From assembly GCA_019459055.1 (NCBI GenBank), contig JAIBEI010000047.1, positions 1 through 64,000 of the forward strand: a stretch of 64,000 nt of DNA. Reading direction: 5' to 3'. Source of the stretch: Thiobacillus sp. GTDB lineage: Bacteria > Pseudomonadota > Gammaproteobacteria > Burkholderiales > Thiobacillaceae. The notes beneath the pieces were generated by a model. That model searched no databases. It saw nothing but the letters and a program-made list of their open reading frames with translations, and was not told where the DNA came from. The position numbers were made by a program, and so were the translations under genes. Positions 30,332 through 41,500 of the stretch are shown here, one piece after another (the stretch's first letter is position 1; every line of letters begins with the position of its first letter).

Positions 30332-31940
30332 ACAGATGGAAGCGGTCGGAACGGTCGCCGGGGCGCGCGCCTTCCCACCGCTTGATCCAGCCATCCGGAA
30401 TATGCGGCTCTGGCTCGTTGCGCCGCGTCTCCAGCAGCAGCCAGTCGCAGCCGGCATCCGCGGGGACGAGTTGGCGGCCGCTGTGATACGCCAGCAGCAG
30501 GCGCTGCGTGCTGCGCACCTGATGGGTCTGGATGCACGCCGCTGGCGGCACCCGCGCCGCCAGCGCCTCGCCGACGCTGACATAACTCAGGCGACGGTCG
30601 AGCGGCGCCTGAAACAGCGCCATCAGCAAAACCCAGATGAAGGTCAGGCTCGCCGTCCACACCAGGATGGGGCGCAGCGGCGAGCGGTCGACACGGGCGA
30701 GGAACCCGATCCAGATCAGGGTAACGACAAGACCCAGTGCCAGCGCCCACGGACGCAACTCGCCGACGCCGGTCATCCCCAGCTTGGCCAGCCGCGTCGC
30801 CAGCCGCGCCGGTTGGCCCAGGTCGTGCGCGCTCCAGTAGACCCACAGCAGCAGCCCGATAAAGCCGAACAGCATGAGCGCAAACCACAGCAGGGCGCTG
30901 GCCGCGCCGCGCCGCAGGCTGAACAGCCCGGCGGCGCCCAAGAGGGCCAGCGGCAGCAACAGAATGAGGCCCTGCTCCTCGCCGGGATGCGCCGCCAGGG
31001 CATACAGGCCGAGCAGGCCCGCCAGCGCGCCGAGCGGCAGCACCATCCCCGGCGTGCGCCACTGGCGCCGGCCGCGATACAGCGCCCAGGCCGCCAGCGG
31101 CCACGCCGGCCAGGCGTACCAGGCCAGAATGCCGGGGTAGTAGCCCGGACGAAGGTTCCCGCCGCCCAGCCAGCGCTCAAGATTGAGCACGCGCACAAAC
31201 GGGATCGCCTGGGTGGCGAGATACGCCAGCCATGCCGCGCTGGCGGCAAGCGCGATGCCCGCCCCCCACAGCAGCGCGCGCCGCGCCGCCGGCGAACGGT
31301 ACTCCTCAAGCAACAGCGGCAACGCGCCCGCCAGCGCCAGGATCAGCACCGCTTCCGCCGCACCGCCGGCCAGCAGCATGAGCGTGGCCCCGATGCCCAG
31401 CGCCCAGCCGCTGCGAGGATTCTGCGGCAGGCCGGCCACGCCATGCAGCATGATCGCGGCGGCGGCGAACTGGGCGGTATAGGCATTGAGTTCGTGACCG
31501 CGCACCAGCAAGCCCACGCAGCCCAGCAGCGTCAACGCCGCGGCCCAGCCGGCTTCTGCGCCATACAGCGCCCGCGCGGTGCGCGCGACAAAAAACAGCG
31601 CCAGCGCGATGAACCCCCCCGAGGCCAGCCGCGCGCCGTCGGGCAGGGCCAGGATGGGCGAAGTCAGCCAGGCGGTGGCGGCCGCCACCCAGTAATACAG
31701 AGGCGGCGTGGCCGCCGCAGCCTGCGGCGCAACGTCGCTTTGCAGCAGCAGCCACAGTTGCACGAAGTGATCGCCATCGCCGCCCTTCCATGGCGCGTGC
31801 CCCACCAGACCCGGCAACAGCCAGGCGGCACAGAGCAGCAGCAGCCCGAGCTGCGAAAGGGTCGCTGCGCAGCAGCGGGGTACCCATCGGCGTACCCCTT
31901 GCGGGTGGAGCGAAAGCTTGGACAGGCGCTTACTGGACAA
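30312..31940 (-). CDS. Integral membrane glycosyltransferase (ArnT/PMT-like)
   Basis: 542 aa with about 11-12 hydrophobic spans and a C-terminal soluble domain, the layout of GT-C (ArnT/dolichol-mannosyltransferase-like) enzymes that move a sugar from a polyprenyl carrier to an envelope acceptor. The G-D-G-D-H-F segment near residue 52 takes the place of the conserved acidic motif in the first periplasmic loop, followed by P-P-L-Y-Y-W. Residues 10-28 ([13 protein letters not shown] region) are encoded by the dispersed repeat in antisense orientation. The start lies within the last codons of the M48 protease gene, so translation is probably coupled. Confidence 0.8.
   Translation of the reverse strand: MSSKRLSKLSLHPQGVRRWVPRCCAATLSQLGLLLLCAAWLLPGLVGHAPWKGGDGDHFVQLWLLLQSDVAPQAAAATPPLYYWVAAATAWLTSPILALPDGARLASGGFIALALFFVARTARALYGAEAGWAAALTLLGCVGLLVRGHELNAYTAQFAAAAIMLHGVAGLPQNPRSGWALGIGATLMLLAGGAAEAVLILALAGALPLLLEEYRSPAARRALLWGAGIALAASAAWLAYLATQAIPFVRVLNLERWLGGGNLRPGYYPGILAWYAWPAWPLAAWALYRGRRQWRTPGMVLPLGALAGLLGLYALAAHPGEEQGLILLLPLALLGAAGLFSLRRGAASALLWFALMLFGFIGLLLWVYWSAHDLGQPARLATRLAKLGMTGVGELRPWALALGLVVTLIWIGFLARVDRSPLRPILVWTASLTFIWVLLMALFQAPLDRRLSYVSVGEALAARVPPAACIQTHQVRSTQRLLLAYHSGRQLVPADAGCDWLLLETRRNEPEPHIPDGWIKRWEGARPGDRSDRFHLYAQRWQ
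31858..31913. repeat. Dispersed coding repeat, copy at the glycosyltransferase N-terminus
   Basis: AAGGGTCGCTGCGCAGCAGC... to CCTTGCGGGTGGAG, almost identical to the argS copy (differences include GGTACCCATCGG for GGCACCCACCGG). The host gene is on the minus strand, so this copy is read in the opposite orientation from the argS and addA copies, and still contains no stop. Confidence 0.85.
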
Positions 31941-33381
31941 TTTTGAGGCGCTGACCCGGGCTGGGCTCCCCGCTTGGGTAAAGGGCGTTCATCAGGCGCA
32001 GCTGGCTTTCGGCGTCGGCGCCCAGCGGCGACTGCCGCGCCAGGTTTGCCATCGTCATGCCGGGCTGCGCCGTGAACAGTTTCAGCACATAAGGCCGCGC
32101 CGCCATTTTCTCGGCCGCGGTGATCGCGCGAAAGCTGTTGATCGCCGCGCGCAGGGTGCCGCGTTCGCGATCATAGGCCGGCTTGTCCCTGGCCATGCCG
32201 GCGATCAGGTACTGCGTGCCGTTGAACACCACGGCCGTCACCACCACCGGCTTGCCCTGCTGCGTGCCGGCGGCGAATGCCGCCGGATAGCCGCTGAGCT
32301 TGCCGCTGTCGTAGCGCGCGCCGGCATCCAGCGTGAGGCCTTTTTGCAGGGTATCCAGCGGCTTGTCGTTCTTCGGCCCCTGCCGCAGCTCGACCAGCGC
32401 ATCGCCCTGGGGGCTCATCGCCATGACCCGGTCGGGACGGTTCTGCACCCGCCAGCCTGGCGGGAGCTGGAGCACAAAGCCAAGTTTTTCATGCAGCAGC
32501 ATGTTGTTGCGGATCAGACCCTGCTCGGGGCTGTCGCCAAAATAGATGCCGACCATTTTTTGCAGATAGTCGCTGCGGCCGTCACGCGGGTTGGCAACGG
32601 TGTATTGGTTTGCCGCGCCCACCACCTGCTTGAGGCGCGCGTCGTTGTCGGGATGGGTATCGAAGGTGCCGTGATAGGTGCGTAGCGGGCGGCCGTCGCG
32701 CCGGGCCTGTTCGGCGGCGAACAGCTCCTGGTTTTTCAGCACGCCGATGACATCGATCATCGCCTGCGGGTTGTAACCGGTCTTCGCCAGATATTCGGCG
32801 CCGAGGCGGTCGGATTCCAGTTCATGCTCGCGGCCGTAGCCCGCGGTCCAGGCCTGCGCCAGCGTTTGCAGCAGGGTGGCGCCCGCCTGATTGCCCAGCC
32901 CCGGCACCAGGATCGATCCCAGCACCGCGCCCAGTCCGGCCGCAGTGGACGCGCTTTGCTGGCGCACCCCGTGGCGCGCGGTGACGTGGCCGATTTCGTG
33001 GCCGACGACGCCGGCCAGTTCGGCCTCGGAATTCAGATACGCCATGAGGCCGCGGGTGATGTAGACGTAACCGCCGGGCAGCGCAAAGGCATTGACATCG
33101 GGGCTGTCGACCACGGTGAAATGCCATTGCAGGTGCGGCCGGTGGCTTTGCTGCGCCAGGCGCTGACCGACCTCGTTCACGTAGGCCTGCAGCGCAGGAT
33201 TATCCAGCGCCGCATATTCCTTCAGCACATCCTGGTGCGCCTGCGTGCCCAACTGGATTTCCTGCTGCTCCGACATCAGCACGAAATCCTTGTCGCCGCT
33301 GACCGGATTTTGCGCGCAGTGGGAGAGCGCCAACGAACCGAAGGCAATGACGGCAATACGGCGAAAAGCGCGGGGGGTCAC
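31930..33381 (-). CDS. M48-family periplasmic metalloprotease (BepA-like)
   Basis: 483 aa. A signal peptide ends at Cys22 in A-L-S-H-C, an imperfect lipobox. The zinc protease motif H-E-I-G-H lies at 128-132 with E-L-E-S-D further on supplying the third zinc ligand. The N-terminal catalytic domain is followed by a long C-terminal domain (about 290-483) ending with a P-G-Q-R-L-K-I motif. Relatives (BepA, LoiP) degrade or chaperone misfolded outer-membrane proteins such as LptD or BamA. It overlaps the glycosyltransferase start by 11 bases. Confidence 0.9.
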   Translation of the reverse strand: MTPRAFRRIAVIAFGSLALSHCAQNPVSGDKDFVLMSEQQEIQLGTQAHQDVLKEYAALDNPALQAYVNEVGQRLAQQSHRPHLQWHFTVVDSPDVNAFALPGGYVYITRGLMAYLNSEAELAGVVGHEIGHVTARHGVRQQSASTAAGLGAVLGSILVPGLGNQAGATLLQTLAQAWTAGYGREHELESDRLGAEYLAKTGYNPQAMIDVIGVLKNQELFAAEQARRDGRPLRTYHGTFDTHPDNDARLKQVVGAANQYTVANPRDGRSDYLQKMVGIYFGDSPEQGLIRNNMLLHEKLGFVLQLPPGWRVQNRPDRVMAMSPQGDALVELRQGPKNDKPLDTLQKGLTLDAGARYDSGKLSGYPAAFAAGTQQGKPVVVTAVVFNGTQYLIAGMARDKPAYDRERGTLRAAINSFRAITAAEKMAARPYVLKLFTAQPGMTMANLARQSPLGADAESQLRLMNALYPSGEPSPGQRLKIVQ

Positions 33382-33438
33382 GTCAGTCTCTTCCTCGAGG
33401 GGCGGCGCTCAAAATGATACCGTTGTCGCGCCGCGAAA

Positions 33439-33470
33439 ATGCAAAAAGCGGCCAAAGCCGCTTTTTGCAT
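33439..33470. terminator. Intrinsic terminator after rpmE
   Basis: A perfect 14-bp stem (ATGCAAAAAGCGGC with GCCGCTTTTTGCAT) and a CAAA loop lie 22 bases past the rpmE stop on the minus strand. It separates rpmE from the M48 protease gene. Confidence 0.85.
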
Positions 33471-33491
33471 CATCGCGCAGACCGGCTTAAC

Positions 33492-33710
33492 TTATGCCGC
33501 GGTTGACTTGATGCCGTAGCGCTGACGGAACTTCTCGACGCGTCCGGCGGTGTCCACGATCTTCTGCTTGCCAGTATAGAACGGATGGCAGGCAGCGCAG
33601 ACTTCCACCTGCAGGGCGTCTTTGCCCAGCGTGGAACGGGTTTTGAAGGTGTTGCTGCAGGAGCAGGTCACGGTCACTTCGTTGTAATCGGGGTGAATGC
33701 CGGCTTTCAT
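33492..33710 (-). CDS. rpmE: 50S ribosomal protein L31 (zinc-binding type)
   Basis: 72 aa, normal for L31. The four cysteines C-S-C (16, 18) and C-A-A-C (37, 40) mark the zinc-binding C+ form rather than the zinc-free paralogue. The [15 protein letters not shown] segment is typical. AGGAATTGCC precedes the ATG. It lies between rho and the M48 protease gene on the same strand, as often seen next to rho in proteobacteria. Confidence 0.96.
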   Translation of the reverse strand: MKAGIHPDYNEVTVTCSCSNTFKTRSTLGKDALQVEVCAACHPFYTGKQKIVDTAGRVEKFRQRYGIKSTAA

Positions 33711-33774
33711 GGCAATTCCTTAAAATGGGTTGAATTCGGAGAACGCGAGAGTATAGCGGAGATGCAAGCCCCGA

Positions 33775-35034
<1,260 letters not shown>

Positions 35035-35093
35035 GGAGAAGAGGCCTGAGTAGGCTCGCTTGAAAGAGCCGGGAGATGGGGGAGGGGGTGAAG

Positions 35094-35137
35094 CCGGATG
35101 ACGCTGCGCGCAGGCGGCGCAGGGATGCGCCATCCGG
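35094..35137 (-). terminator. Hairpin between trxA and rho
   Basis: CCGGATG (35094-35100) pairs with CATCCGG (35131-35137), enclosing a second stem CTGCGC/GCGCAG. It sits just past the trxA stop and 60 bases before the rho start. There is no U tract, so it may act as an attenuator or Rho-dependent site in the rho leader, as rho is autoregulated in other bacteria. Confidence 0.45.
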
Positions 35138-35148
35138 TAAGACTTTAA

Positions 35149-35475
35149 TTAGATGTTGCTGTCGACGAAAGCGGTGAGTTGCGACTTGGACAAGGCGCCG
35201 ACCTTGGTGGCCTCGACGTTGCCGTTCTTGAAAATCATCAGGGTGGGGATGCCGCGGATGCCGAACTTCGGCGGGGTGGCCTGGTTTTCATCGATATTGA
35301 GCTTGCACACTTTGAGCTTGCCGGCGTATTCCTTGGCGACTTCGTCGAGGATCGGCGAGATCATCTTGCAAGGGCCGCACCAGTCCGCCCAGTAATCCAC
35401 CAGCACCGGCACGCCGGCCTGCAGGACTTCCTGTTCGAAAGAATCGTCGGATATGTAATGAACATGCTCGCTCAT
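35149..35475 (-). CDS. trxA: Thioredoxin 1
   Basis: 108 aa. It has the classical W-C-G-P-C active site (near residues 32-36), the buried Asp in V-D-Y-W-A and the cis-Pro R-G-I-P-T. It reduces disulfides in ribonucleotide reductase, methionine sulfoxide reductases and others in the cytosol. It precedes rho on the same strand, the conserved proteobacterial trxA-rho order, and is divergent from fdxA. Confidence 0.97.
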   Translation of the reverse strand: MSEHVHYISDDSFEQEVLQAGVPVLVDYWADWCGPCKMISPILDEVAKEYAGKLKVCKLNIDENQATPPKFGIRGIPTLMIFKNGNVEATKVGALSKSQLTAFVDSNI

Positions 35476-35634
35476 CGGTGAAGCTCCTATTTGAATTATG
35501 CGGGTGGCCGGACACGGCCTGGAAGGTTTAGGAAGGCGGTAATGCTGGAAAATTTGGTTTTGTGCCGATATGCTACATCAAAATTGCCGCCTGCAAGCAT
35601 CCGGGCGTTTCTCAAATCATCTGGGTAATTACAA

Positions 35635-35958
35635 ATGACTTATGTTGTAGCCGACGCCTGCGTAAAGTGCAAATACACCGATTGTGTTGATGTCTGTCCG
35701 GTGGACTGCTTCCACGAGGGCCCCAACTTCCTCGTCATCGACCCCGAGGAGTGCATCGACTGCACCCTGTGCGTGGCCGAATGCCCGGTCGAAGCCATTT
35801 TTGCCGAAGACGACGTGCCGGATGACCAGCGCGCCTACATCGCGCTCAATGCCGAACTCGCCAAGCAGTGGAAAGTCATCATCGAGAGCAAGGATCCGCT
35901 GCCCGACGCCGACGAATGGGCCCCGGTCAAGGACAAGCTGAAACACCTGGAGCGCTGA
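35635..35958 (+). CDS. fdxA: Seven-iron ferredoxin (3Fe-4S/4Fe-4S)
   Basis: 107 aa. Cys motifs [14 protein letters not shown] and [12 protein letters not shown] carry the 3Fe-4S and 4Fe-4S clusters typical of the FdxA type. The helical C-terminal extension K-Q-W-K-V-I is also typical. It is a low-potential electron carrier in the cytosol. The addB gene starts 6 bases after its stop. Confidence 0.95.
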   Translation: MTYVVADACVKCKYTDCVDVCPVDCFHEGPNFLVIDPEECIDCTLCVAECPVEAIFAEDDVPDDQRAYIALNAELAKQWKVIIESKDPLPDADEWAPVKDKLKHLER

Positions 35959-35963
35959 GCCGC

Positions 35964-38582
35964 TTGAAAATCTCCGGCGATGGCGCGCTGCCGCATGCCG
36001 TCGCCCGCCACCTGCTCGATCAACACGCCGACCGCCTGCCCGATCTGTCCGGGCTGACGGTGCTCGTCCCCAACCACCGCGCCGGGCAGGATTTCGCCCG
36101 CGCGCTGGCGCAGGCCGCCGGCCGCCGGGCACTGATCCCGCCACGCATCATCCCACTGAAGGCCTGGGCCGACAACGTGGCCGACGGCCGCACCGAACCG
36201 CAGGCGCGGCGGCTGGCACGCCTACACGGCGTGCTGCGGCGTGTCGACTGGCTGGGTGCGGTCGACCGTTGGGCGCTCGCCGGCGAGCTGCTGGCACTGG
36301 CGGACGAACTGTCGGCCGCGCGGCTGGGCGGCGGGATCGGCGCACGGATTCGCGCGCTGCACGCCGGCGCGCTCGACCGCGCCATACTTGATCGTGAGAC
36401 GGCGCTGATCGAGGCGGTGTGGCAGGCGCTCAACAATGACGGCCATGACCCGCAGGCGCGCTATGCACGCGCGCTCGACACGCTGGCCGAACAAATCGGA
36501 GCCGCCCCGCAGCCGATTTACGGCTATGCGCTCGGCACGCTCACCGCCGTCGAACGGCAGTTTCTCGCCCGTTGCGCCGAACTCGCCCCGCTCACGCTGT
36601 TCGAACCGGATGCCGAAACGGCCATCGCCTTCACCCTGCACCAGGCCTGGCAGCGGACCGATCCGCCGCTGCGCGACCGCGCCGCCGCGCTGGCCCGGCG
36701 CGTCCCCGCCTCGCCGCTGCAGGATCGCATCACGCTGGCCCCGGCGCCGCACCTGGAAGCCGAAGCGCGCGCCGTCGCCACCTGGGTGGCCGGCCAGCTG
36801 CGCGCCGGCCGCCGCGGACTCGCGCTGATCGCGCTCGACCGCGAAACCGCGCGGCGGGTGCGCGCGCTGCTCGAACGCATGGACGTGCTGGCGGCCGACG
36901 AAACCGGCTGGACGCTGTCGACCACCGCCGCCGCCGCCGTGATCGACCGCTGGCTCGAATGTGTGGCAAGCGACTTCCCGCACGTCGAATTGCTCGATCT
37001 CCTGAAATCGCCCTTCGTTCTGGGTGAACCCGCCGCGCGCCAGGACCAGGTGCTCGCTTTCGAACTGGCGCTGCGCCGACAAGGTGTGTCGCAGGGGATG
37101 GCGGAGATGCAGCGGCTGGCGCACCGCGAATTCGCCGCACTGCCTGTCTGGCTCGCCGCGCTGTTCGACGCCCGCCAGGGGTTCGAGCAGCGCCGCGCGC
37201 CGCTCGCGGTGTGGCTCGCCCGGCTCGCCGACAGCCTCGCCAAACTGGAGGCCATCGCCTCGTTCAAGGCCGACGCCGCCGGCGCCCGCGTGCTCGAAAC
37301 GCTCGACGCCCTGCGTCGCGACCTGGCCGACGACGGCGAAAAATACGGCTTCAACGAGTGGCGGCGCTGGCTCAACCTGGCGCTGGAGTCGGAAAGCTTC
37401 ATCGATGCCAGCGTCGCCAGCCCCATCGTGCTGACCTCGCTGCCCGCCGCCCGCGGGCGCCTGTTCGACGCCGTGGCGCTGATCGGCGCCGACGCCCGCC
37501 ACCTGCCCGCGCGCCCCGCGCCCGGCCTGTTTTCGCAGGCCACCCGCGTGCAGCTGGGCCTGTCGACCGCAAGCGACGAAGCCGAGGCCGTCACCGCCGA
37601 TCTGATGCAGCTGCTGGCCCAGGGGCCCGCGCTCATCAGCTGGCAGGCGTGGCACAACGACGAGCCCAACCCCGCCTCGCCGCTGGTGCTGCGGCTGCAG
37701 GCGCTGCACCGGGCGGCCTGGGACAGCGTCCTGCCCGAGCAGGCCATCGGCGCGCCGCCCACGCAGGCCAGCCCGCTGCCCGCCATCTGCGTGCAGCCCG
37801 CGCCGACGGTCACAGCCGCGCAGCTGCCGCGCCATTATTCGCCCACCGCCTACCAGACCCTGCTCGACTGCCCCTACCGGTTTTTCGCGCGCAGCGTGCT
37901 CGGCATCCGCGAACTCGACGAGGCCGACGACGCGCTCGACAAGAGCGATTACGGCAATGCCCTGCATCGCATCCTCAAGGCCTTTCACGACAGCGCACCG
38001 CCGCCTGAGCGCGCCGCCGCGCTGGCGCGGCTGAACGCCCTCTCCGCCGCCGAGTTCGCCGCGCTGCCCGCGTACACCGCCGCCGCCTGGGCGAGCCAGT
38101 GGGACAGCATCCAGCCCGCCTACATCGACGCCTGGCTGGCGCACGCGGCCGCCGGCTGGCGCTACGAATCCGGCGAAACCGATTTCGCGGTGCCGCACAC
38201 CGTTGAAGGCCTGGGTGAGATCACCCTGCATGGCCGCGTCGACCGTGTGGATGCAAAAGGCGACGCCCGCTACGTGATCGACTACAAGACCAGCGCCGCG
38301 CAAGGCCTGAAAAAGAAGCTCAAGACGCCCGACGAGGCCGTGCAGCTGCCCTTCTACGCCTGGCTGGCGGACGCCGCCGCCGCCTACCTGCCGATCAACG
38401 AAGCCCCCGTCGCCGTGCTCGAACTCGACGGCGAAACCGACGTCGCCGCCATCAGCCTGCGCCTGCCGGCGCTACTCGAAGCGATCGCCCAGCGTGCCGC
38501 GCTTCCCGCCCACGGTATTGACGGCATCTGCAATTACTGCGAAGCGCGCGGCCTGTGTCGCAAGGGGATGTGGGATGCATGA
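35964..38582 (+). CDS. addB: AddB-type subunit of double-strand-break repair nuclease
   Basis: 872 aa. The N-terminal inactivated helicase-like region has V-L-V-P-N-H-R-A-G in place of a Walker A. The C-terminal nuclease domain shows the motif V-I-D-Y-K-T and the iron-sulfur cysteines, one in L-L-D-C-P-Y-R-F and three in C-N-Y-C-E-A-R-G-L-C. These are features of AddB/RexB and related RecB-family nucleases. TTG 35964 gives the M-K-I-S-G-D-G start; the frame upstream overlaps fdxA and is unlikely to be used. It overlaps addA by 8 bases, so both subunits are coupled. Confidence 0.88.
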   Translation: MKISGDGALPHAVARHLLDQHADRLPDLSGLTVLVPNHRAGQDFARALAQAAGRRALIPPRIIPLKAWADNVADGRTEPQARRLARLHGVLRRVDWLGAVDRWALAGELLALADELSAARLGGGIGARIRALHAGALDRAILDRETALIEAVWQALNNDGHDPQARYARALDTLAEQIGAAPQPIYGYALGTLTAVERQFLARCAELAPLTLFEPDAETAIAFTLHQAWQRTDPPLRDRAAALARRVPASPLQDRITLAPAPHLEAEARAVATWVAGQLRAGRRGLALIALDRETARRVRALLERMDVLAADETGWTLSTTAAAAVIDRWLECVASDFPHVELLDLLKSPFVLGEPAARQDQVLAFELALRRQGVSQGMAEMQRLAHREFAALPVWLAALFDARQGFEQRRAPLAVWLARLADSLAKLEAIASFKADAAGARVLETLDALRRDLADDGEKYGFNEWRRWLNLALESESFIDASVASPIVLTSLPAARGRLFDAVALIGADARHLPARPAPGLFSQATRVQLGLSTASDEAEAVTADLMQLLAQGPALISWQAWHNDEPNPASPLVLRLQALHRAAWDSVLPEQAIGAPPTQASPLPAICVQPAPTVTAAQLPRHYSPTAYQTLLDCPYRFFARSVLGIRELDEADDALDKSDYGNALHRILKAFHDSAPPPERAAALARLNALSAAEFAALPAYTAAAWASQWDSIQPAYIDAWLAHAAAGWRYESGETDFAVPHTVEGLGEITLHGRVDRVDAKGDARYVIDYKTSAAQGLKKKLKTPDEAVQLPFYAWLADAAAAYLPINEAPVAVLELDGETDVAAISLRLPALLEAIAQRAALPAHGIDGICNYCEARGLCRKGMWDA

Positions 38583-41500
38583 ATCGCTCGACACCGCCGC
38601 CGCGCTCGACCCGCGCGCCTCATGCGTGGTCGAAGCCTGTGCCGGCAGCGGCAAGACCTGGCTCCTGGTCTCGCGCATGCTGCGTCTGCTGCTGGCGGGC
38701 GCAGCGCCCTCGGAGTTGCTGGCGATCACCTTCACGCGCAAGGCGGCGCAGGAAATGACCGACCGCCTGCACGAATGGCTGCGCGTACTGGCGCTGGAAG
38801 ACGACGCGACGGTGCGTGATTTTTTGCGCGCGCGGGCGGTACCGGGGGACGAGATCGACGCGCTGCTGCCGCGCGCGCGCGGACTGCTGGAAACGGTGCT
38901 GACCGCGCAGCCAGGGCCGACGGTGACGACTTTCCACGGCTGGTTTCTCGATCTGCTGAAACGCGCGCCGCTGGAAGCCGGGCTGCCGTGGGGCGCGCCG
39001 CTGCTGGAGCGCACCCGTCTGCTGCAGGACGAGGTGCGCGACCGCCTGCTCGCGAAGTGGGCTGCGGAAGGGTCGCCACGAAGCGGCGGGGCACCCACCG
39101 GCGGTGTCAATTCCGCATCGGCTTTAGTCGATAGCGGATTGCCTACCTTGGGTGTACCCCTTGCGGGTACTGCGATGCCCAATTCGCCTGAAGGCGCAGC
39201 GCTGCTGGCCTTGCTGACCGACATTGGCGAGCACAATTTGCGTGCGCTGCTGAAGCGCTTTGTCGATGCCCGCGCGGAATGGTGGGCGTACACCGACGAG
39301 GCACCCGACCCGGTGGCCCATGCGCTGGAACAGCTGCGGCCCGGGCTACACCCCGATCTGGAGTGCGATCCGGTGGCGACATTCTGGGCCGACGAGCGGA
39401 TGGCTGCGCGGGTGAAGCGGGTGGGTTTTGCGCTGGAAAAGGGCGGCAAGAGCGAGCGGGGGCGCGCACCCGAAATTCAACGCAGCCTGGGCCTGTCGCC
39501 CGATGAGGCCCATGTCTCACTCATGAGACACCTGATGACGGCGGGCAAGCGGCGCAAGAAACAGGCGACCAAGGAGCTGGAAAAAGCGCTCGGCGCCGAA
39601 CTCGACACCTACCTGCGCGACCTCGACACGCTCGAAACCGCGCTGGAAACCGTCGCCGCGATCCAGGCCGACCAGCGCATCTGGGCGCTCAACCGCCACG
39701 GCCTGCTGCTCGGCCACGCGCTGCTGGCGGCCTATCAGGACGCCAAGGTGCAGCAGGGGGTGATCGACTTCGCCGATGCCGAATGGCAGGCCTGCCGCCT
39801 TTTGCGCAGCGAGGAACACGCCCCGGCGCTGGCCCTGAAGCTGGACGCGCGCTACCGGCATCTGCTGCTCGACGAATTCCAGGACACCAACCCGCTGCAG
39901 TGGCAGGCGCTTTCGACCTGGCTTCTGGAAGCGCGCGGCGCCGACAGCGCGATGACGGTTTTCATGGTGGGCGACCCCAAGCAGGCGATCTACCGCTTCC
40001 GCCGCGGCGAGGCGCGGGTGTTCGACGCGGCGGCGGATTTTCTGCGCACGCATTTCGACGCTGCACGCTTCAGCACCGACATGACGCGGCGGCTGGCGCC
40101 GGCGGTGGTCGCGGCGATCAACCCGGTGTTCGCCGGTGTGGCGGGCTTTGCCGAGCACAAGCACGCCCCGGAACACGCAAGCCGCCCCGGCGCGCTCCGC
40201 AGCCTGCCGGTGCAGGTGGATAAACCCGACGTCGAAGCGCGCGACGGCCTGCCCCACACGGGGACTCCGATCCACTACGCGGCCTCCGGCCACGTGTGGA
40301 ATCATATGCGCAATCCGCTCACCACGCCGCAGCCGGAAGCCGATGACCGCGCCGTGCATGAAGAAGCGCGGCAGTTTGCACGGGTGTTGCGCGACGAGGT
40401 GCTGGGGCGCTGGGGCGTGGCAGACAAAGCCGGCGCCCTGCGCGCGGCGCGGCCCGGCGACGTCATGGCGCTGGTGCGAAAGCGCACCCACCTGCACCTG
40501 TACGAGCGCGAACTGGAAGCCGCTGGCATCCCCTTCATCACCTCGCGTCGCGGCGGCCTGCTGCACGCGCTGGAGGCGCAGGACGTGATTGCGCTGATCG
40601 AAACCCTGCTGCTGCCGCACGCCGACCTGAAGCTGGCACACGTGCTGAAGTCTCCGCTCTTCGGCTGCAGCGACGACGACCTGCTGTGGGTGTTCGCGCC
40701 CGGCGCCGCGCCGCGTGGCTGGGAACGGCTGATTGCGCTGGCCGCCGAGCCAGACTGTCCCGCCACGCTCGCGCGCGCGGCGCAGCGATTGACCCGCTGG
40801 CGCACCCACTGCGGCACCCTGCCGGTGCACGACCTGCTCGACCGAATCTACTTTGAAGGCGATGTCGAGGCGCGCTACGCCGCCGCCGTGCCGGAGGCGA
40901 TGCGACCCCAGGTGGCTGCCAACCTGCGCGCCTTCATGCAGCTGGCGCTGACGCAGGACGCAGGGCGCTACCCCACGCTGGCCGGCTTCGTACGCGAGCT
41001 GGCCTCCCTCATCGACGACGCCGACGCCGCGCCCGGCGAGGGACTGGCAGCCGATGGCGAGAATGCGGTGCGCCTCTTGACCATCCACGGCGCCAAGGGG
41101 CTGGAAGCGCCGATCGTCTGGCTCCTGGGCGGCAGCGACCACGCCCGCGGCGACTGCTACGCCGTGCTGGCGCCGTGGCCGCCCGAAGCCCCCCGGCCAG
41201 TGCACTTTTCGCTGTTCGGCACGCTGGAAGACCGGGGGGCGGAACGGGAAGGCTGGTTCCAGGAAGAGGCGGATCTGGCGCAGCGCGAATCCGACAACCT
41301 GCTGTACGTGGCGCTGACCCGCGCCGCGCAGGGACTGATCGTCAGCGGCGACGCCGCCAAGAACGCCTGGCTTGCTCGCGTCGACGCCGCCTGGCAAAAC
41401 CTGGGGCTGCCGGCCGACCTGCCGCCCGCCGCCGCCGAGGCAACCAGCCCCCCCGCCATGCCGGCCCGCATCGACGCCCCTGCGGTGGGACAGCGCGTCG

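Noticed and set aside
30332-30583. Upstream extension of mobA
   Set aside because: The extra 84 codons lie over the glycosyltransferase gene in another frame and have no homology; MobA normally starts just before the L-A-G-G motif.
35868-35963. Upstream extension of addB into fdxA
   Set aside because: Those codons are inside fdxA in another frame and give a non-homologous R/Q/G-rich peptide; TTG at 35964 fits the family start.
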